Shown here one piece after another: positions 11,623 through 23,600 of a stretch of 64,000 bases of DNA. This DNA is from Limnanthes douglasii subsp. nivea (Eukaryota > Streptophyta > Magnoliopsida > Brassicales > Limnanthaceae). Below the pieces are notes generated by a model. The model searched no databases. It had not been told where the DNA came from and saw nothing but the letters and a program-made list of their open reading frames with translations. The stretch covers positions 195,261,273 through 195,325,272 of the forward strand of contig JAUPFV010000002.1 in the NCBI GenBank assembly GCA_036936605.1, given 5' to 3'. Positions within the stretch are counted from its first letter, which is position 1; each line of letters opens with the position of its first letter. The translations under genes were made by a program, and so were the position numbers.

Positions 11623-11903
11623 TGCTATGGAAGTAGGAATTTAAGGACTAAAATGTAAATAATATAAGTTTAGTCGAATAATTATGACTATGTAAAATTA
11701 TTGAGGACTTAGGGTAATTTACCCCCCTTTATGTAACCGTTTTCAGTTTGAAGCTGAGTCTTAATGCCTCTATATAAAGAGCAAGGCTAAACTAATAAAG
11801 GGGTTGAACACTTTTTTATCTAACTCAATTGTGCTCTGACTTTCTCTCTCTAAAAACGTTCTCTCCCTCTAGAATTCACGTATTACTTTTTCCTAAGGCA
11901 ACA
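11623..11903 (+). repeat. 3' LTR of the outer Tat element (ends approximate)
   Basis: A G-rich, PPT-like ACTATGGGGGCTAC (11609-11622) precedes TGCTATGGAAGTAGG. Inside is a clear TATA box, TATATAAAG, at 11771-11779, followed by the CT-rich, CTCTCTC-type leader expected of an LTR. The right end is set at the CA of GGCAACA (11903). The partner LTR lies outside the window, so the ends are inferred from TG...CA only. Confidence 0.55.
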
Positions 11904-12852
11904 CTTTTAGTAACTAAAATCACCATCTTTAAGAACATGGAGATCCATGTTATGTAAAATATGATCCATTAATTTTCCGTAAGGACATGAAGAATTATGA
12001 GTATCATTCACATATTAACGTTATAAAAGAATATTACAAGTAAAATACAATATAACATTTTATGAGCGTTGCACATTACCCGAAGGAAAGAAGGAGATTG
12101 GTTGTAAATCGATTTTCAAAACAAAACTATATTCAAAGAATAACATGAATAAACATAAAACACGACTTATAGAAAGAGGTAATACACAATGTAAAGGTAT
12201 TGACTTTAAAAATACGCTTTCGATGATTTTATTAAAGAGATAGTTGCACATTTTGACTTATATTGTCATCAAATACATGTAACGGTCATTCTTTTTAATA
12301 GTAATATTAGAGAAACGATTATATTGTACGACATGAGAAATTAACATTCAATTATTCAAATGAAATGATATAAAAATTAAAGAAATTAATTTATAGGCTC
12401 AAATAGGTTTCTCAAAAGGGGTCCTATAGGTTTCTCGTGGTAATTATTTTAGTTGATGATTGCATATATCAAAGGTTCATTGTAAATAAGTTCATATTAT
12501 TTGTATTGTATGCCTTTGATATATTATTGGCCATGAACAATAAGTAATCTTTACATCTTGGAAAAAACATTATTTGGGAAAATGATATTAAACAATTTTT
12601 GTGATGCATATTTTGTGTTAGGAATCTAGATTCATCGAGGCCGCTATGGTCGCTATGGAAGAGTATTGGGTTTTTCATAGAAAGGATATATAGAAAATAC
12701 AATACAATATAACATAATGGAAAAACAAACCTAATTATACCCTTATTTTAAAAGGAGATAAATTTAGTCTCAGTCAATGTCAAAAATTAAAATTGAAGAG
12801 AAGTACACGATTTCATATGCTAATATACTCTCAAGTTTGTATAAGGTCATAT

Positions 12853-12884
12853 ATTTAAGGACTAAAATGTAAATAATATAAGTT
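12853..12884 (+). repeat. 32-bp exact echo of the outer Tat LTR
   Basis: Identical to 11639-11670, the start of the outer LTR (TTTAAGGACTAAAATG and following bases). Flanking bases do not match, so it is a short relic or a micro-copy. Confidence 0.8.
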
Positions 12885-13310
12885 AGAAAAATACATGTGT
12901 AATCGGGAGATAGACCATTATAAAGAATTCAAAAGGGTTCTTTCGTATTTGCAATTAACAAAACATCATATGATGACATATAGAAAGTCAGAAAATATGA
13001 AGATCATCAAGTACTTCGACTCGGATTTCACCCAAAGTATTGACAATTTTTAAAACACTTCAAAGATCATATTCTTTTTTAGTTGGAGATGCAATACAAT
13101 GAAACAATATAAAACACACACTTGTTGCATATTTTACTATGACAATAGATTTGTTTGTACGTTTTCAGGCGTCGAACCGAAAAAATTAGTTGCAAAATTT
13201 TGTCACGTAACTGCACATTATAGAGGTGGATAAAGAAACCTATTTAGTTAAACTGTTAAATATTTATGTAGTTTAGTATAAAAAAATTAAAATGAGCTCG
13301 GTTAAATCCC

Positions 13311-13313
<3 letters not shown>

Positions 13314-13363
<50 letters not shown>
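13314..13363. repeat. (TA)n microsatellite
   Basis: About 25 uninterrupted TA units. Confidence 0.95.
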
Positions 13364-13365
<2 letters not shown>

Positions 13366-14180
13366 TATTTGAATATATAATGTATATGACTAAATCTTTA
13401 GTATGTTTCATTGGTAGCTCGATGGGCCTTTCTCGATCTCATATAGGATGTGAGCTAACTACTCACTTATCAGTATCGTTATAGTCCTTGCGAGAGCATG
13501 GAGGGAGGATTAGAAAATTCAAGTATTTTTGTCAAGCAAGATATTTATTGTTTTTATTTATTATAAAATTGTCGAAGGTTAATTATCTTTTTATTTTTTA
13601 AGTTGAAAGTTCATGACCAATTGATTGTTTGTCAATCCAAACTACTTAGTCGATTATGGTTGAACCCACAATAGTTTAACGTCTACATATCTTAAACTTT
13701 CATTATTAAAAACCCTTCACCAACTTAAAACTCACTTGAACATTATAAGATATGCGTTATCGGATGAAAAAACAATTATTCAATTTAAGATTGATAGGAA
13801 GTTGAATTTTTTTTATTTTTAAAATTCTTATTTAGATAGCATGTAGAAATATGAGATTAGTCCTTTATTCCTTAATTAGTATGAAGGAATGGCCCAAAAC
13901 GTTACTTGAACTGTTATGCATGGAAACCAGGCCGAGACTTTATTTTATGAATAAATATTATTATTGTGATTTTTCCTTTAAAGTTTTTGACTTGGTGAAG
14001 CTTTGTATTTAATGAAGGTTGAACATACTAATAATTGATATGTTGAAGATAATTAATTACATGCTTCATCAAATAGAAAAAAAGTCCCATTAGATGTGTC
14101 ACAAATGTGTAACAAAATTGTTTATTTTCGACGCATGTTGGCCTTTAAAAAAATTTCATCCAAGCCTTCTAACTCATTTT

Positions 14181-14242
14181 AATATGAAACCTTTATCTAC
14201 AAAATGATATGAGGTATTAATCAAATAATTGAAGGATTATGA
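14181..14242 (+). repeat. 62-bp direct repeat flanking the LINE, left copy
   Basis: Identical base for base to 16077-16138 and placed exactly at the two ends of the LINE chimera. It is best read as an unusually long target site duplication. Confidence 0.85.
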
Positions 14243-15372
14243 CTCATGTTTATACAATCTTTTTAATAACAATAAAAGTTTGCACTATGCTGCTAGATCG
14301 AGTGTTCTGGTGCCCTGCCTGGCTTTTGCTGACGATGTTCTTATCTTCACAAACTGCAAGGCTTCTTCTATTGATATCCTGAGCAAGCTTCTTGATAAGT
14401 ATCAGGCCATCTCTGGGCAAGCTGTCAACAAAAACAAAATAAAGCTTATTCTATCTAATAAAGCTAAGCAAGCAAATAAGAACAACATCAAGATCAACAC
14501 TGGTTATATTACTGACTCTATTCCTTTCAACTACTTGGGTATAACCGAAATAACAGAGGGAAGTACTTTACTAGTCTTCTTGATAAAATTCAAGATAAGA
14601 TTATTGTTTGGGATTTGAATGATTTGTCTTTTGGTGGTAGATTAACCTTGATATCCAGTGTTTTAATGCCTATTATATACTACTGGATGCATAGTACTGA
14701 CCTTCCTGTTAATATTATCAAAAAATTGAATTATGCTTTAATAAGTTTCTTTGGAGATCTAACTATCAGGTTAAGGTTATTCATTGGTCCACTTGGAATC
14801 GTCTCTGCAAGCCTTTTTCTGAGGGGGGTTTAAACACTAAAAGCATTGGGAAAATTCAACAAATATTTTCTTATAAGTTGTGGTTTCTTTTCAGGAAGGG
14901 AAACAGCTTATGGTCTACATTGATGCAAAAGCTTTACTTCCCTAACACCCATGCTATTAAAGCTTCTTGTAAATCTACTGATTCTAGTGTTTGGAAGAGG
15001 TTGTTTCTCATCAAAAGGTCTCCTGAAAAGTACATAAAGTGGAAGCTTGGTCAGGGCCTCATGGATTTCTGGCTTGAGGACTGGCATGACATGCCACCAT
15101 TGATAAGTGACCCTAACTTTCAAAACTGGTTTCTTAGTGCTAGAGTTAATACTTTTTGGAATGGCAATAGCTGGTCTCTTGACTGTCTTCATAACATTTT
15201 GCCTAATAATAGAATTAGTCATATTTCTAAGTATAAAATTGACCCTAATAAGCCTGACCAGATTATTTGGACTCTTTCTAAAAGCCAGACATTTGATACT
15301 AAATGTACTTGGGATGCTATCAGGAAGTCTTTTACTAAGTTTGGTATTTTTACTAAGATTTGGAGTTCATGA
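14243..15372 (+). pseudogene. LINE ORF2 fragment: end of RT and downstream region
   Basis: The catalytic motif FADDVLIFTN is near 14330, followed by the usual thumb/connection text (YQAISGQAVN; FNYLGI; LSFGGRLTLISSVLMP; INPHW-type region decayed). Then comes the RT-to-zf-RVT linker, with WKLGQGLMDFWLEDWHD near 15040-15090 and the start of zf-RVT (TKIWSS) at 15355-15372. Three frames are used (14229-14618, 14615-14833, 14878-15372), so it is broken. The start of the protein is missing by 5' truncation and the C-terminus is replaced by other sequence. Confidence 0.85.
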
Positions 15373-15486
15373 AGAAGAGCATTCGTTTTCTGGATCCTCC
15401 AAACGAGTTGAGAAGTATGGCTTTACTTGAGGGTTTGGAGCTTCGTTATGTCTCCTAAAGAAGAAGGAGTAGAAGCCTTTCTTCGG

Positions 15487-15775
15487 TTCTCTGGTGCACT
15501 GCACCCTTTGGGTGAGCGTCGACCAAGGAGAAGTCGAAGAGGATCTTCTTCTGTTCTCTGGTGCACTGCACCCTGTTCTAGACCTTTCTCCTCTAATCAG
15601 AAGAGAAAGGGTACTTGGGGTGAGCGTCGACCAAGGAGAAGTCGAAGAGGATCTTCTTATAATTCTCTGGTGCACTGCACCTTTTTGGGTGAGCGTCGAC
15701 CAAGGAAAAGTCAAAGAGGATCTTCTTCTGATTCTCTGGTGCACTGCACCTTTTTGGGTGAGCGTCGACCATGAA
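15487..15775 (+). repeat. Four-unit tandem array (about 67-69 bp) with a palindromic core
   Basis: Units start at 15487, 15554, 15663 and 15732. Each begins TTCTCTGGTGCACTGCACC, whose GGTGCACTGCACC is an inverted repeat, and continues with GAGCGTCGACCAAGG and GTCGAAGAGGATCTTCTT. The second unit is longer by about 40 bases, and the extra part is itself an imperfect hairpin (CTTTCTCCTCT against AGAAGAGAAAG). The last unit is partial. Open frames on both strands here come from the repeat and are not taken as genes. Confidence 0.85.
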
Positions 15776-16076
15776 GTATAAGAAGAATTGTTTCGAAGAG
15801 ATTGGAATTGGTGAAAAATGGTGTTTCTAAAGCATGGTAGTTTGTGTTTTGGGTGGAGCTGCTGAAGATCGGAGTTTGGAGGCGAAGAAAGGTTGAAGAT
15901 GAAGGTTGTGGGTTTCTGTTTTGTTCGATTAATGTTAGGGTTGGGGCTTCTAATTTTGACCCTAATCCCTAATTTTCTTTTGTATTATTTTGGCTTTATT
16001 TCTTATAGGGCATGTATTCTGTAAATCGATACTTCTCTGTCCTTTAATAATAAAGGTGTTTTTTTTTTCTTAAAAA

Positions 16077-16138
16077 AATATGAAACCTTTATCTACAAAA
16101 TGATATGAGGTATTAATCAAATAATTGAAGGATTATGA
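16077..16138 (+). repeat. 62-bp direct repeat flanking the LINE, right copy
   Basis: Perfect copy of 14181-14242. Confidence 0.85.
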
Positions 16139-19100
16139 TTCACTTAATTTTCATTAAATATATTTATTCTTCTTCCATTTTAATTTTTTGAAAAAACTCT
16201 TCATTTTCAAGCTCTGAAGTTGTTTCTTGCTTTATTACTCTACTAATCTTACATATCTCGAATTTAACTTTGTTCTCCGATGTTACTTATAAATTGTATT
16301 GTTTTTCTCGTTCTTTTCTATACAAATAGAAAATATAAGAAATTTAAAGTCTAACATATTTAAAAATGATGATCAGACTGATAGCCAAAATCAGTGCACT
16401 AACACTCCATTCGGGATTCATTCTCCCAACAAATCTAAATAGAATGTAAATTCTTGAGATTCTTTTCGTAATCCCCTTACATCCATTTTTATTAATGATA
16501 CTCCTCTACATTTATTATTTCGGACTATTGCACATCATCCTCTCATATTTAGGAACGTTAATGCATCTCGTGAGTCTATTGACTTTGACTCTTCTTCTTC
16601 ACCAGTTCGGGTTCAAACGGAATGAGATTCTAATGTCTCATATAAGCAATTGTATGAGTACTTCAAGAACTTTAAATTTTATTGATCATAGGTATGTTTA
16701 TATCGATTAAGAGGGTTATGGAAAGAGTAAAGTATAATGAGGGATTTCTGTCAATGTTAAGATTCGGTTTCCCAAACCTGATGAAAATACTTTAGATACT
16801 TTTGTTCACAGATTTTTATTTTATACTTCTATTTTTTAAATCGGTTTTCGACTTCCTTCTAGCCTAGACAAATTAAACCTTTTAGAAGAAACTGGAATTT
16901 GCCTAAGGTAATTTGTTCTAATGTTTGGAGAATTTAATGGTTGTCATCATTCTTTCTCAATGTATCTTCAAGCACTTTTACATTGATAATATTTTGGAAA
17001 TGATAAAGATTTATGTTAAGAAAGGTAATCATTTCTTTTATTTTACCTTGGGTTTTGGTGGTAGACTCTATATAATCTTTCAAATTATAACAAAATATAG
17101 AAAATTGAGTTTGTTTTGTCTCAAATAAGTGGGAGATTATAATTAAAGAGAATAAATTGGGTTCTCACATATGAATGTACCAAAATATGCCCCTTCTCTT
17201 TTGTGGTGTCTTTTACTGTAATTATTATATTTATCTTAATTGTTACTTTTTTCAGATTTTCTTCACATATTATATCTGGATTTATATATGTCCGACTTGT
17301 TTATGAAATGGAACACTGGTTTTATAATTATAAATCCTTCATAGTTCCTAAACATTTTATAACTAGTGGATTACAGCATAATCCTCTCATACTTGTTTCT
17401 CTTTTGGTTTCTAAGGTTCCGGGTGAACCTAAGATTGGTTTCTAAGGTCCCATTGCTATCAAATCCTCAGATGATGGTTCTTTTTTAGAGCCATAAACAC
17501 CGGTGGTTTTCAATTGAAGAAGGTCAATATTGCGTTCTCCGATAAAAAAAACTGTTTCCAAACATATTGAGTCTAAAACAAAAATTATCGAGGTTGTTGG
17601 AATTTGTTCAAAAAAGAGAATTTTTCTAGAGTGAGCATCATAGGTTAGCCCAAAGTATAGTTAAAGATTTATCACCTTCCTAAGGTGTCAAGACTTCAGT
17701 TTTTAAAATTTCAGCTTTAAATGATTTGATTTCTGAATAAAGGTTGCTAAATTGTAACCACATTTTGCTTTTAAAGATAAAGTAATAAATCGTTCCACCA
17801 TGGTATCTTTGTTGAACGTTGTTATCGTTGAAGTTCCTATTTGTAGTCCTTATGGCCATTATCCTTAGTTAATGCAAAGATTTTTGGTGAAAATATTTAC
17901 ATAATGAAGTTTGATTTTGTAATGAATCATTCTTCATCCACCCTCAAAGAGGTTCTAATATTTGAGTATGACTCTCATGTTGTGAACGAGTTTTCTCCTT
18001 GTGTTTTTAAATAGGAAAGGTAAGATGGAAACAAATTTATTTAAGTTTGTTCTTCGTTCCACAAGGGAAACAATAGATTCAATGGAATTTCTATTTCAAA
18101 TAGTCGCTATGAGGGATAGAGGAAGAAGTACAAGAATGCATGATTGGCTAAATATACTAATTCAAAAAATTCCATGACAAAAAATGAACTTAAGCTTGAT
18201 GTTTTAGTCCTTATGTGTTTAAGAAAGCTCTTTGTATTCCCAAAATTATGAAAAGTCTTGATGGTACTGATGGAACTCATGAATTTCTTCCCGGTTGAAC
18301 TCTTTCAAATATACTTAATTACCAGTTTTGCCCTCCCCATGTAGCTCTCAGTGGAATTCATGTGGATACTCGTCATTGTCAGATAAGTGGTAATGTTTCT
18401 TTGATTGAGAATTTTTATACTCGTGCAACTAGAATTTTCCTTTGGAGTATATTTAAGAGGTATTCAACTAGTTTGTAGCGTCAGCAAGCATGAGAAAGCT
18501 ACCAACCTGCCTTATGATCTTGGATTTGGCAAGAAGTCAGATGAGTTTGGGAGTTGTTCAAGCACTTTCTTATCTTTTTTATAATATATATTACGTATAT
18601 ATGTTCTTTTTGAATTTTTAGTTAATATTCAATGTCTTTACAAGGCTGCATCAAACATGTAAAGGTGCATCCTCTACTATCCTTGACCTTCGACCATTTT
18701 TGTAAGTTGTTGTGTAACCTTTTGAACATAGGTAATAGCTAAAGGCTAAAATCCATGTTAAAATTGAGGTTGAAGATAGGTTAAAAAATATCTTCAAGTG
18801 AAAGCCAAATCCAAGATGCAGTTCAGAGTTGATTAAGGCTGCATTGAAAATACAACTATAATATGAGATTGAATATGTTAAAAAGAAACTTGCTTTGAGC
18901 TTGAGTTTTACATCTTATGTCGGAGGCATATATTATATCAAGGTTTCAACCATTACATATTTATCTAGTGATTTGAGAATTTATTCTTCAAAGCTCAAAC
19001 TAAACAAGAGCTTCAGACTAGTTAGCAAATAGAACATCTTGAGTTTGTAAATAATACTAAATTTGAGAGAGGGGGAGTTGTTGTAAAATAGTATGGATAA
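16139..19100 (+). pseudogene. Very decayed coding relic, possibly aORF/gypsy-transposase-like
   Basis: No intact frame. Scattered plus-strand segments look protein-derived: IRFPKPDENTLDTFVHRF and IGFRLPSSLDKLNLLEETG near 16760-16900, KKGNHFFYFTLGFGGRL near 17010-17065, and a charged helical stretch (AALKIQL-YEIEYVKKKLALS) near 18840-18900. The order, a leucine/proline-rich domain and then a helical C-terminus, resembles the 'putative gypsy-type transposase' ORFs of Tat elements. This is only a weak impression; many stops intervene. Confidence 0.25.
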
Positions 19101-22100
19101 ATATTTTCATGATAATAAGATCTTTAAAAAAAGACTTGCAGTCGAACATCTCGAATATGTTGAACTTTAAGATGGTTTTTTAGCTGAGATATAAAATGAT
19201 ATCGAGAAAGAAGTGGGGTAGCTAAGAAGAACTTTGTGTTTGGTTTGCATGAGGATTTCCCAGAGTTGAACTTAGATTCGTCATGAAACTATGTTCCTCC
19301 TGATAGTATTGAAAATGATATCAGTTTGACAAGTTCTTCTGGAGAAAGCATACTTTTTGCTATTATCGATAAAGATTGATTCAAAGTTATTGAGCTTCTT
19401 CTTCATGCTAAGAAACAAAAGTTTGATGGTGCTTTGGTTTCGAGTATTTTCAATAAAGAAGTCTGTTATATTTTTTATAAAATCTAAATAATCCTCATTT
19501 TGGTGAATTAAGCATTGAACCTTCCTCTGGTTAATCTCAAGTTGTTGCTCATGTCGAACAGTCTCATGTTATTCTCCTTTATTATTTTTATACTTGATAT
19601 AATTTGTAAGCCTGGAGGCATGTATTTGAGCAAAATTCCCAATGAATGGGAAATCATTGAAGTATTTTATATTTGTGAGTCTTTCTTTCTCTTTTTATTT
19701 TAGATTACTAAGTATATATATCAACTTTGTATGTCTATAATTATGTACATTTTGTTTTTTTGAATGATTCATGGCTATTTGATGTGTTTATGACTATTTT
19801 TAAACTATCCCACATATAAATTTGTTTTGTTTGATGGAAATGATACTCGGACTCTATGTAGTGAAAATAATTAGTTTTGGAATCATTAGGATTTACTAAT
19901 TTTATTTTTAAGGGTGATAAGACTCCTTGGAGTGATGAGTGGTACTTATCTTTTTGGTTTAAGATAGTGTGACTTCTTAAAGTCTTAGAGATTACTTTTA
20001 GATCCATCATTCACCTAGACTTGCATTTTCTTATGAATTCAGAAGCTTTTTGGACATTATAATAATAAATAATATGTGACAAGCATAAAATTTTTAAAAA
20101 TGAAAAGTTTATGAAATTGAATATTAATTAAAATAATATATTCTAAAAGTAAATATTATATTAAGTATACCCAATTGTGCTATTATATGAGATCTAATTT
20201 CTTTTTATTTTTCCGTCATAAGAGGTTTATTTATAGAGTGAGAATATAAATATATTCTTCTTGATCCAAGTGAAAAGATATCGATCTAAGTGAAAAGAGT
20301 ATATCGTATCTTTAATTCCATAACTACCTAGATTCGATTTTCAGTTTGAATCGATCATTCTTTATATTTAAAAGGAAATATATTATGATATGTTGTAACT
20401 ATTTAAATTTTTTCTAGAATGATATGGTCCCAAGATATTTATTAACCTTAGTTTTATATACTTAAGGCTCACTAATTTACATATTTGACCTTTGTGACTA
20501 GTCTTTTAGTCCTTATAAATGAAGTAAGTGAGGAGTAAAAAATGAAAGTCATCAACCTAATTGTAGCCAAAATATTGTCTTTCTTGTTTTAAATATGTCA
20601 AGCCCATAAGCTTTATACTCAGGGTTCGGCTAAATGATCATGTATTTTGTTTTAAATTTGACTGAGTCCTAATGGTTCGGTTCAGACGGAAAGTTAATAT
20701 TATTAGCTTTGGGTTTTATGAATTAAATGATCAATTTGTAAGAGCCTCTAATTTGATTAAATACTCACGTTGTGTTGTTGGCGTACTCTATTGGGCCCAA
20801 TTATCTCCATTAAACTTTCATGAATCTGATGAGTTCAATTCGATATTGAACTTACCTATAACTTCTTAAAAACTCTTTATCTTCCTAATCCTCCATTGAG
20901 GCTAAAAACCTCTATATTTTTTACGCAAAAAGAGTATACAAGTGGGTAGCATGCTACTAGAGTAATTTTTATGATGAGAGATGCAACCACCTAGTATTGT
21001 GAAGTGAAAATAAAAATAGAACTATTAGTAAGTAATTAAACAAAATAAGGAAGCATGGACTTTTAATGACTAATATTTATCCAAGTTGTTTCAGGATTTT
21101 TGATTGATTAGCCCCCATGTTATTATTTTTGTGCTCCATACCAAATTGAAAGCATGTGGCTTCGATTATTTTTCAGCTTTAAAAATCTTACCATTTCAAT
21201 ATATTAAACTAGTCTCGGCAGAAGAGAAAAAAAAATTGTTTATTGTGACGAAGCTTGAGTTTAGCCTTACCAACCAAAGAAGATAACAATTTTCTTTTAT
21301 TGTGAGTGTTTAAGGTAAGCCTTGGCGGCTAGAGAAGTAAACAAAAAAAACTTTATGACAGATTTTATGTGTCAAAAAGACAATAAGTAATACTATACCA
21401 AGCTAAATTGATTGATTACTATTAAAATATTAAGGGATTAAACAATAGTATATGGAGAAAAAAAGAAAATTTTAGTCTTGGTTTGATCAACGGATAACGT
21501 ATGACAATTTGATATTAGATGGATCAAATCAAAATGTATAAATTTAGTGCTTTAGCTCTGTTTTTTATTATGGAAATAAAAAAAAGATTAAAAAGAATAG
21601 CTTTGTTGAGTAGAGGTCAAATCCTTGTGGAAATATTGGCACAACGGTGTTGTATTGGTCCATGTTGGCTACTAGTATGGCTAGAGTTATCGTGTCAGAC
21701 AAACATCGTTATGTGTGCGCCCTTATTCTTTTATATTTCGGTAAATAGTTTCTTTTTTTGGATGTTCTTATCGGGATTTAGTTTGTGGATCCGTCATATG
21801 TTGTTGTTTGTAAATATGTGATTTTTCCAGATTTTTAGAAGAATAACTCTGCATGGTAACCATTTGTTCTCACAAACGATGTTCTTGGATCGTTCGAGAC
21901 AAAGTAGTCGCACATCAACAAGAATACAATTTTAGTAAGTAAAAGTTTATGAAAATATACCGTAGTTAGAATACTGTATTTTGAAATAAAAAAATTGATT
22001 AATTATATTCAATTGTGTGATCTGAGATATGATTTCACATCATTTGTTCCTTTGTATAGGTTTATTTACTAGAATAAATATTGATGCATGTTAACTATAT

Positions 22101-22300
22101 AATTCAGAGTGAAAGGACATATATATTATTTTCAATATCCTACCTAATAGATATTATTTCTAATTTGATATTAGAAGGAAATATATTTCGATATCTTTTT
22201 TATATATTTGAATTTATTTTAAAATAATAAGAGTCCCATTGATAATCTTATTATATATATATATAACTATATATATATAACTATATATATATATATTAAT
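19101..22300. other. Unassigned AT-rich stretch
   Basis: Only short open frames with no recognisable motif. Short TA tracts occur at 22252-22297. I see no gene or clear mobile element. Confidence 0.5.
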
Positions 22301-22310
22301 ATTCAACTAC

Positions 22311-22429
22311 TGAGCACGTGGTATTTGCTTCATTCAAACTACATAAGAGATTATTTTTTGTGCTTTGTATAAACCAAGAATAGTGTCGAGTATTATACTG
22401 AGCACATGGTATTTACTTCATTCAAACAA
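22311..22429 (+). repeat. Pair of 30-bp direct repeats, 89 bases apart
   Basis: CTGAGCACRTGGTATTTRC and following bases occur at 22311-22340 and 22400-22429 with two differences. They lie about 250 bases before the rRNA fragment. Their meaning is unknown. Confidence 0.7.
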
Positions 22430-22682
22430 AGACTTCTCCGGGAACACTAGTTGAGGGTGTTATAAAAAATGGCTCTTACATTTAGGGTTTTGCTGTCGCC
22501 GGTAGAATCGAGAAGATTATGCGTCTTCGGTTGATTCTAAACGATCAACCTAATTAAAACTACCAGCCTCTGATTCCGATTGCGATTGTAAATTTGGTTT
22601 CGTACCGGGCACCTAAGGTAATGTGCAACGATTTTCAATGGGAATCAATTCTTAGAAGTTTGAAAGATCAACCTTTGGAAAT

Positions 22683-22683
22683 G

Positions 22684-22716
<33 letters not shown>

Positions 22717-22747
22717 TAAGCCCAGCTTGAAAATCGGTCACTTTCAG

Positions 22748-22813
<66 letters not shown>

Positions 22814-22839
22814 TGCCGGAGAGGGTGAGAGCCCCGTTG

Positions 22840-22872
<33 letters not shown>

Positions 22873-22903
22873 AACGAGTCGGGTTGTTTGAGAATGCAGC
22901 CCA

Positions 22904-22936
<33 letters not shown>

Positions 22937-22956
22937 CAGGCGAGAGACCGATAGCG

Positions 22957-23035
<79 letters not shown>

Positions 23036-23045
23036 AATGGGGGCC
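22683..23045 (+). rRNA. Partial 25S rRNA (5' domain fragment), ectopic
   Basis: From GAGGATTCCCTTAGTAACGG to GAAGCGAATGGGGGCC this follows the 5' region of plant 25S rRNA (domain I and into II, from about 60 bases after the start for some 360 bases). Conserved stretches include GGCGAGCGAACCGGG, CGTCCTCAGCGGCGGACCGG and AAGTACCGCGAGGGAAAG. Both ends break off sharply into unrelated AT-rich DNA, so it is an ectopic fragment and not part of a working rDNA unit. A few substitutions (for example GCGAATGG for GCGGATGG) are visible. The GC content is far above its surroundings. ORFs across it on either strand are artefacts. Confidence 0.95.
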
Positions 23046-23600
23046 AATGCAATAGCATAAAATTACATATCTTCTCCTTTTGTATCGTGTAACATCAATC
23101 CAATCTCGCATGTTGCTAATTGAAAACAAGAAGCAAGTACAATATGCTCCAAGTCGGAATGAGACGGTGGCCCGAGGCCGGGATGACCAAAGAAACAAAT
23201 GGATGAGGCATGAAATATTTATTAAGATAACCGAGAGTGTGACATCAATCTTTAACAAGGCTAAGGTTCAAGTGCAATTCAAGCGCCATCCTTAACAATT
23301 AAACAAGAGTAGGATAAAAATGGAAACTTATATAAGTACCACAATGATGTCACTCAATGGATGAGAGATTGTATAGATTTGATGGAAGAAAAGTGAAGTA
23401 TGGTTGATAACGAGAAGTAACTATAGTACGTAAGAAACAACATTGGGGTTCAAAAGAGCATTGGGAATGGTTCGGGGTTTGTCAGAGCTGGTGGATCGAG
23501 GACCCAAGTGGTTATTCCAAAAAAATAAAATAATAACATGGTAATTGTTGGCTAGCATTCAAAATTGTGTAATTTAACAAACAAGTATGTATATTTAGAC
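23046..23600. other. Unassigned stretch between rRNA fragment and Tat fragment
   Basis: No recognisable gene. It does not continue the rRNA sequence. Confidence 0.5.

Larger units (their letters stand above)
1..11903 (+). mobile_element. Tat-lineage Ty3/gypsy LTR retrotransposon, 3' part, with nested insertion
   Basis: The plus strand carries a decayed RNase H and integrase up to about 1954. A repeat-bearing spacer follows, then an antisense ORF relic (2563-4808, continuing at 10308-11136), then a PPT-like purine run and an LTR. This order, pol then antisense ORF then 3' LTR, is the one known for plant Tat-lineage elements of the Retand type. The 5' half lies left of the window, so the outer target duplication cannot be tested. 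A CRM-like element at 4814-10302 splits the antisense ORF and is therefore younger. The lineage call rests on recognised protein motifs and on the layout, not on an alignment. Confidence 0.7.
11904..14180. other. Non-coding AT-rich stretch
   Basis: No recognisable gene. Short open frames here have no family-like motifs. The only structure seen is a 32-bp copy of outer-LTR sequence at 12853-12884 and a TA microsatellite at 13314-13363. Confidence 0.6.
14243..16076 (+). mobile_element. 5'-truncated, internally rearranged LINE
   Basis: The insert starts inside an ORF2 reverse transcriptase and ends with TTTAATAATAAAGGTG, a T run and an A run (16055-16078). The right copy of a perfect 62-bp duplication begins in that A run. 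ORF2 homology stops abruptly near 15372, and the rest (15373-16055) is unrelated-looking sequence with a tandem array and a UTR-like tail. 5' truncation and direct repeats are the signature of target-primed reverse transcription. The identical flanks indicate a fairly recent insertion. Confidence 0.8.

Noticed and set aside
15367..15781. Overlapping ORFs of 95-125 codons on both strands
   Set aside because: They are repeats of the 67-69 bp tandem unit; the repetition keeps several frames open by chance.
22668..23258. 196-codon ORF on the minus strand across the rRNA fragment
   Set aside because: It lies antisense to clear 25S rRNA sequence; the length comes from GC-rich rRNA, and no protein motif is seen.
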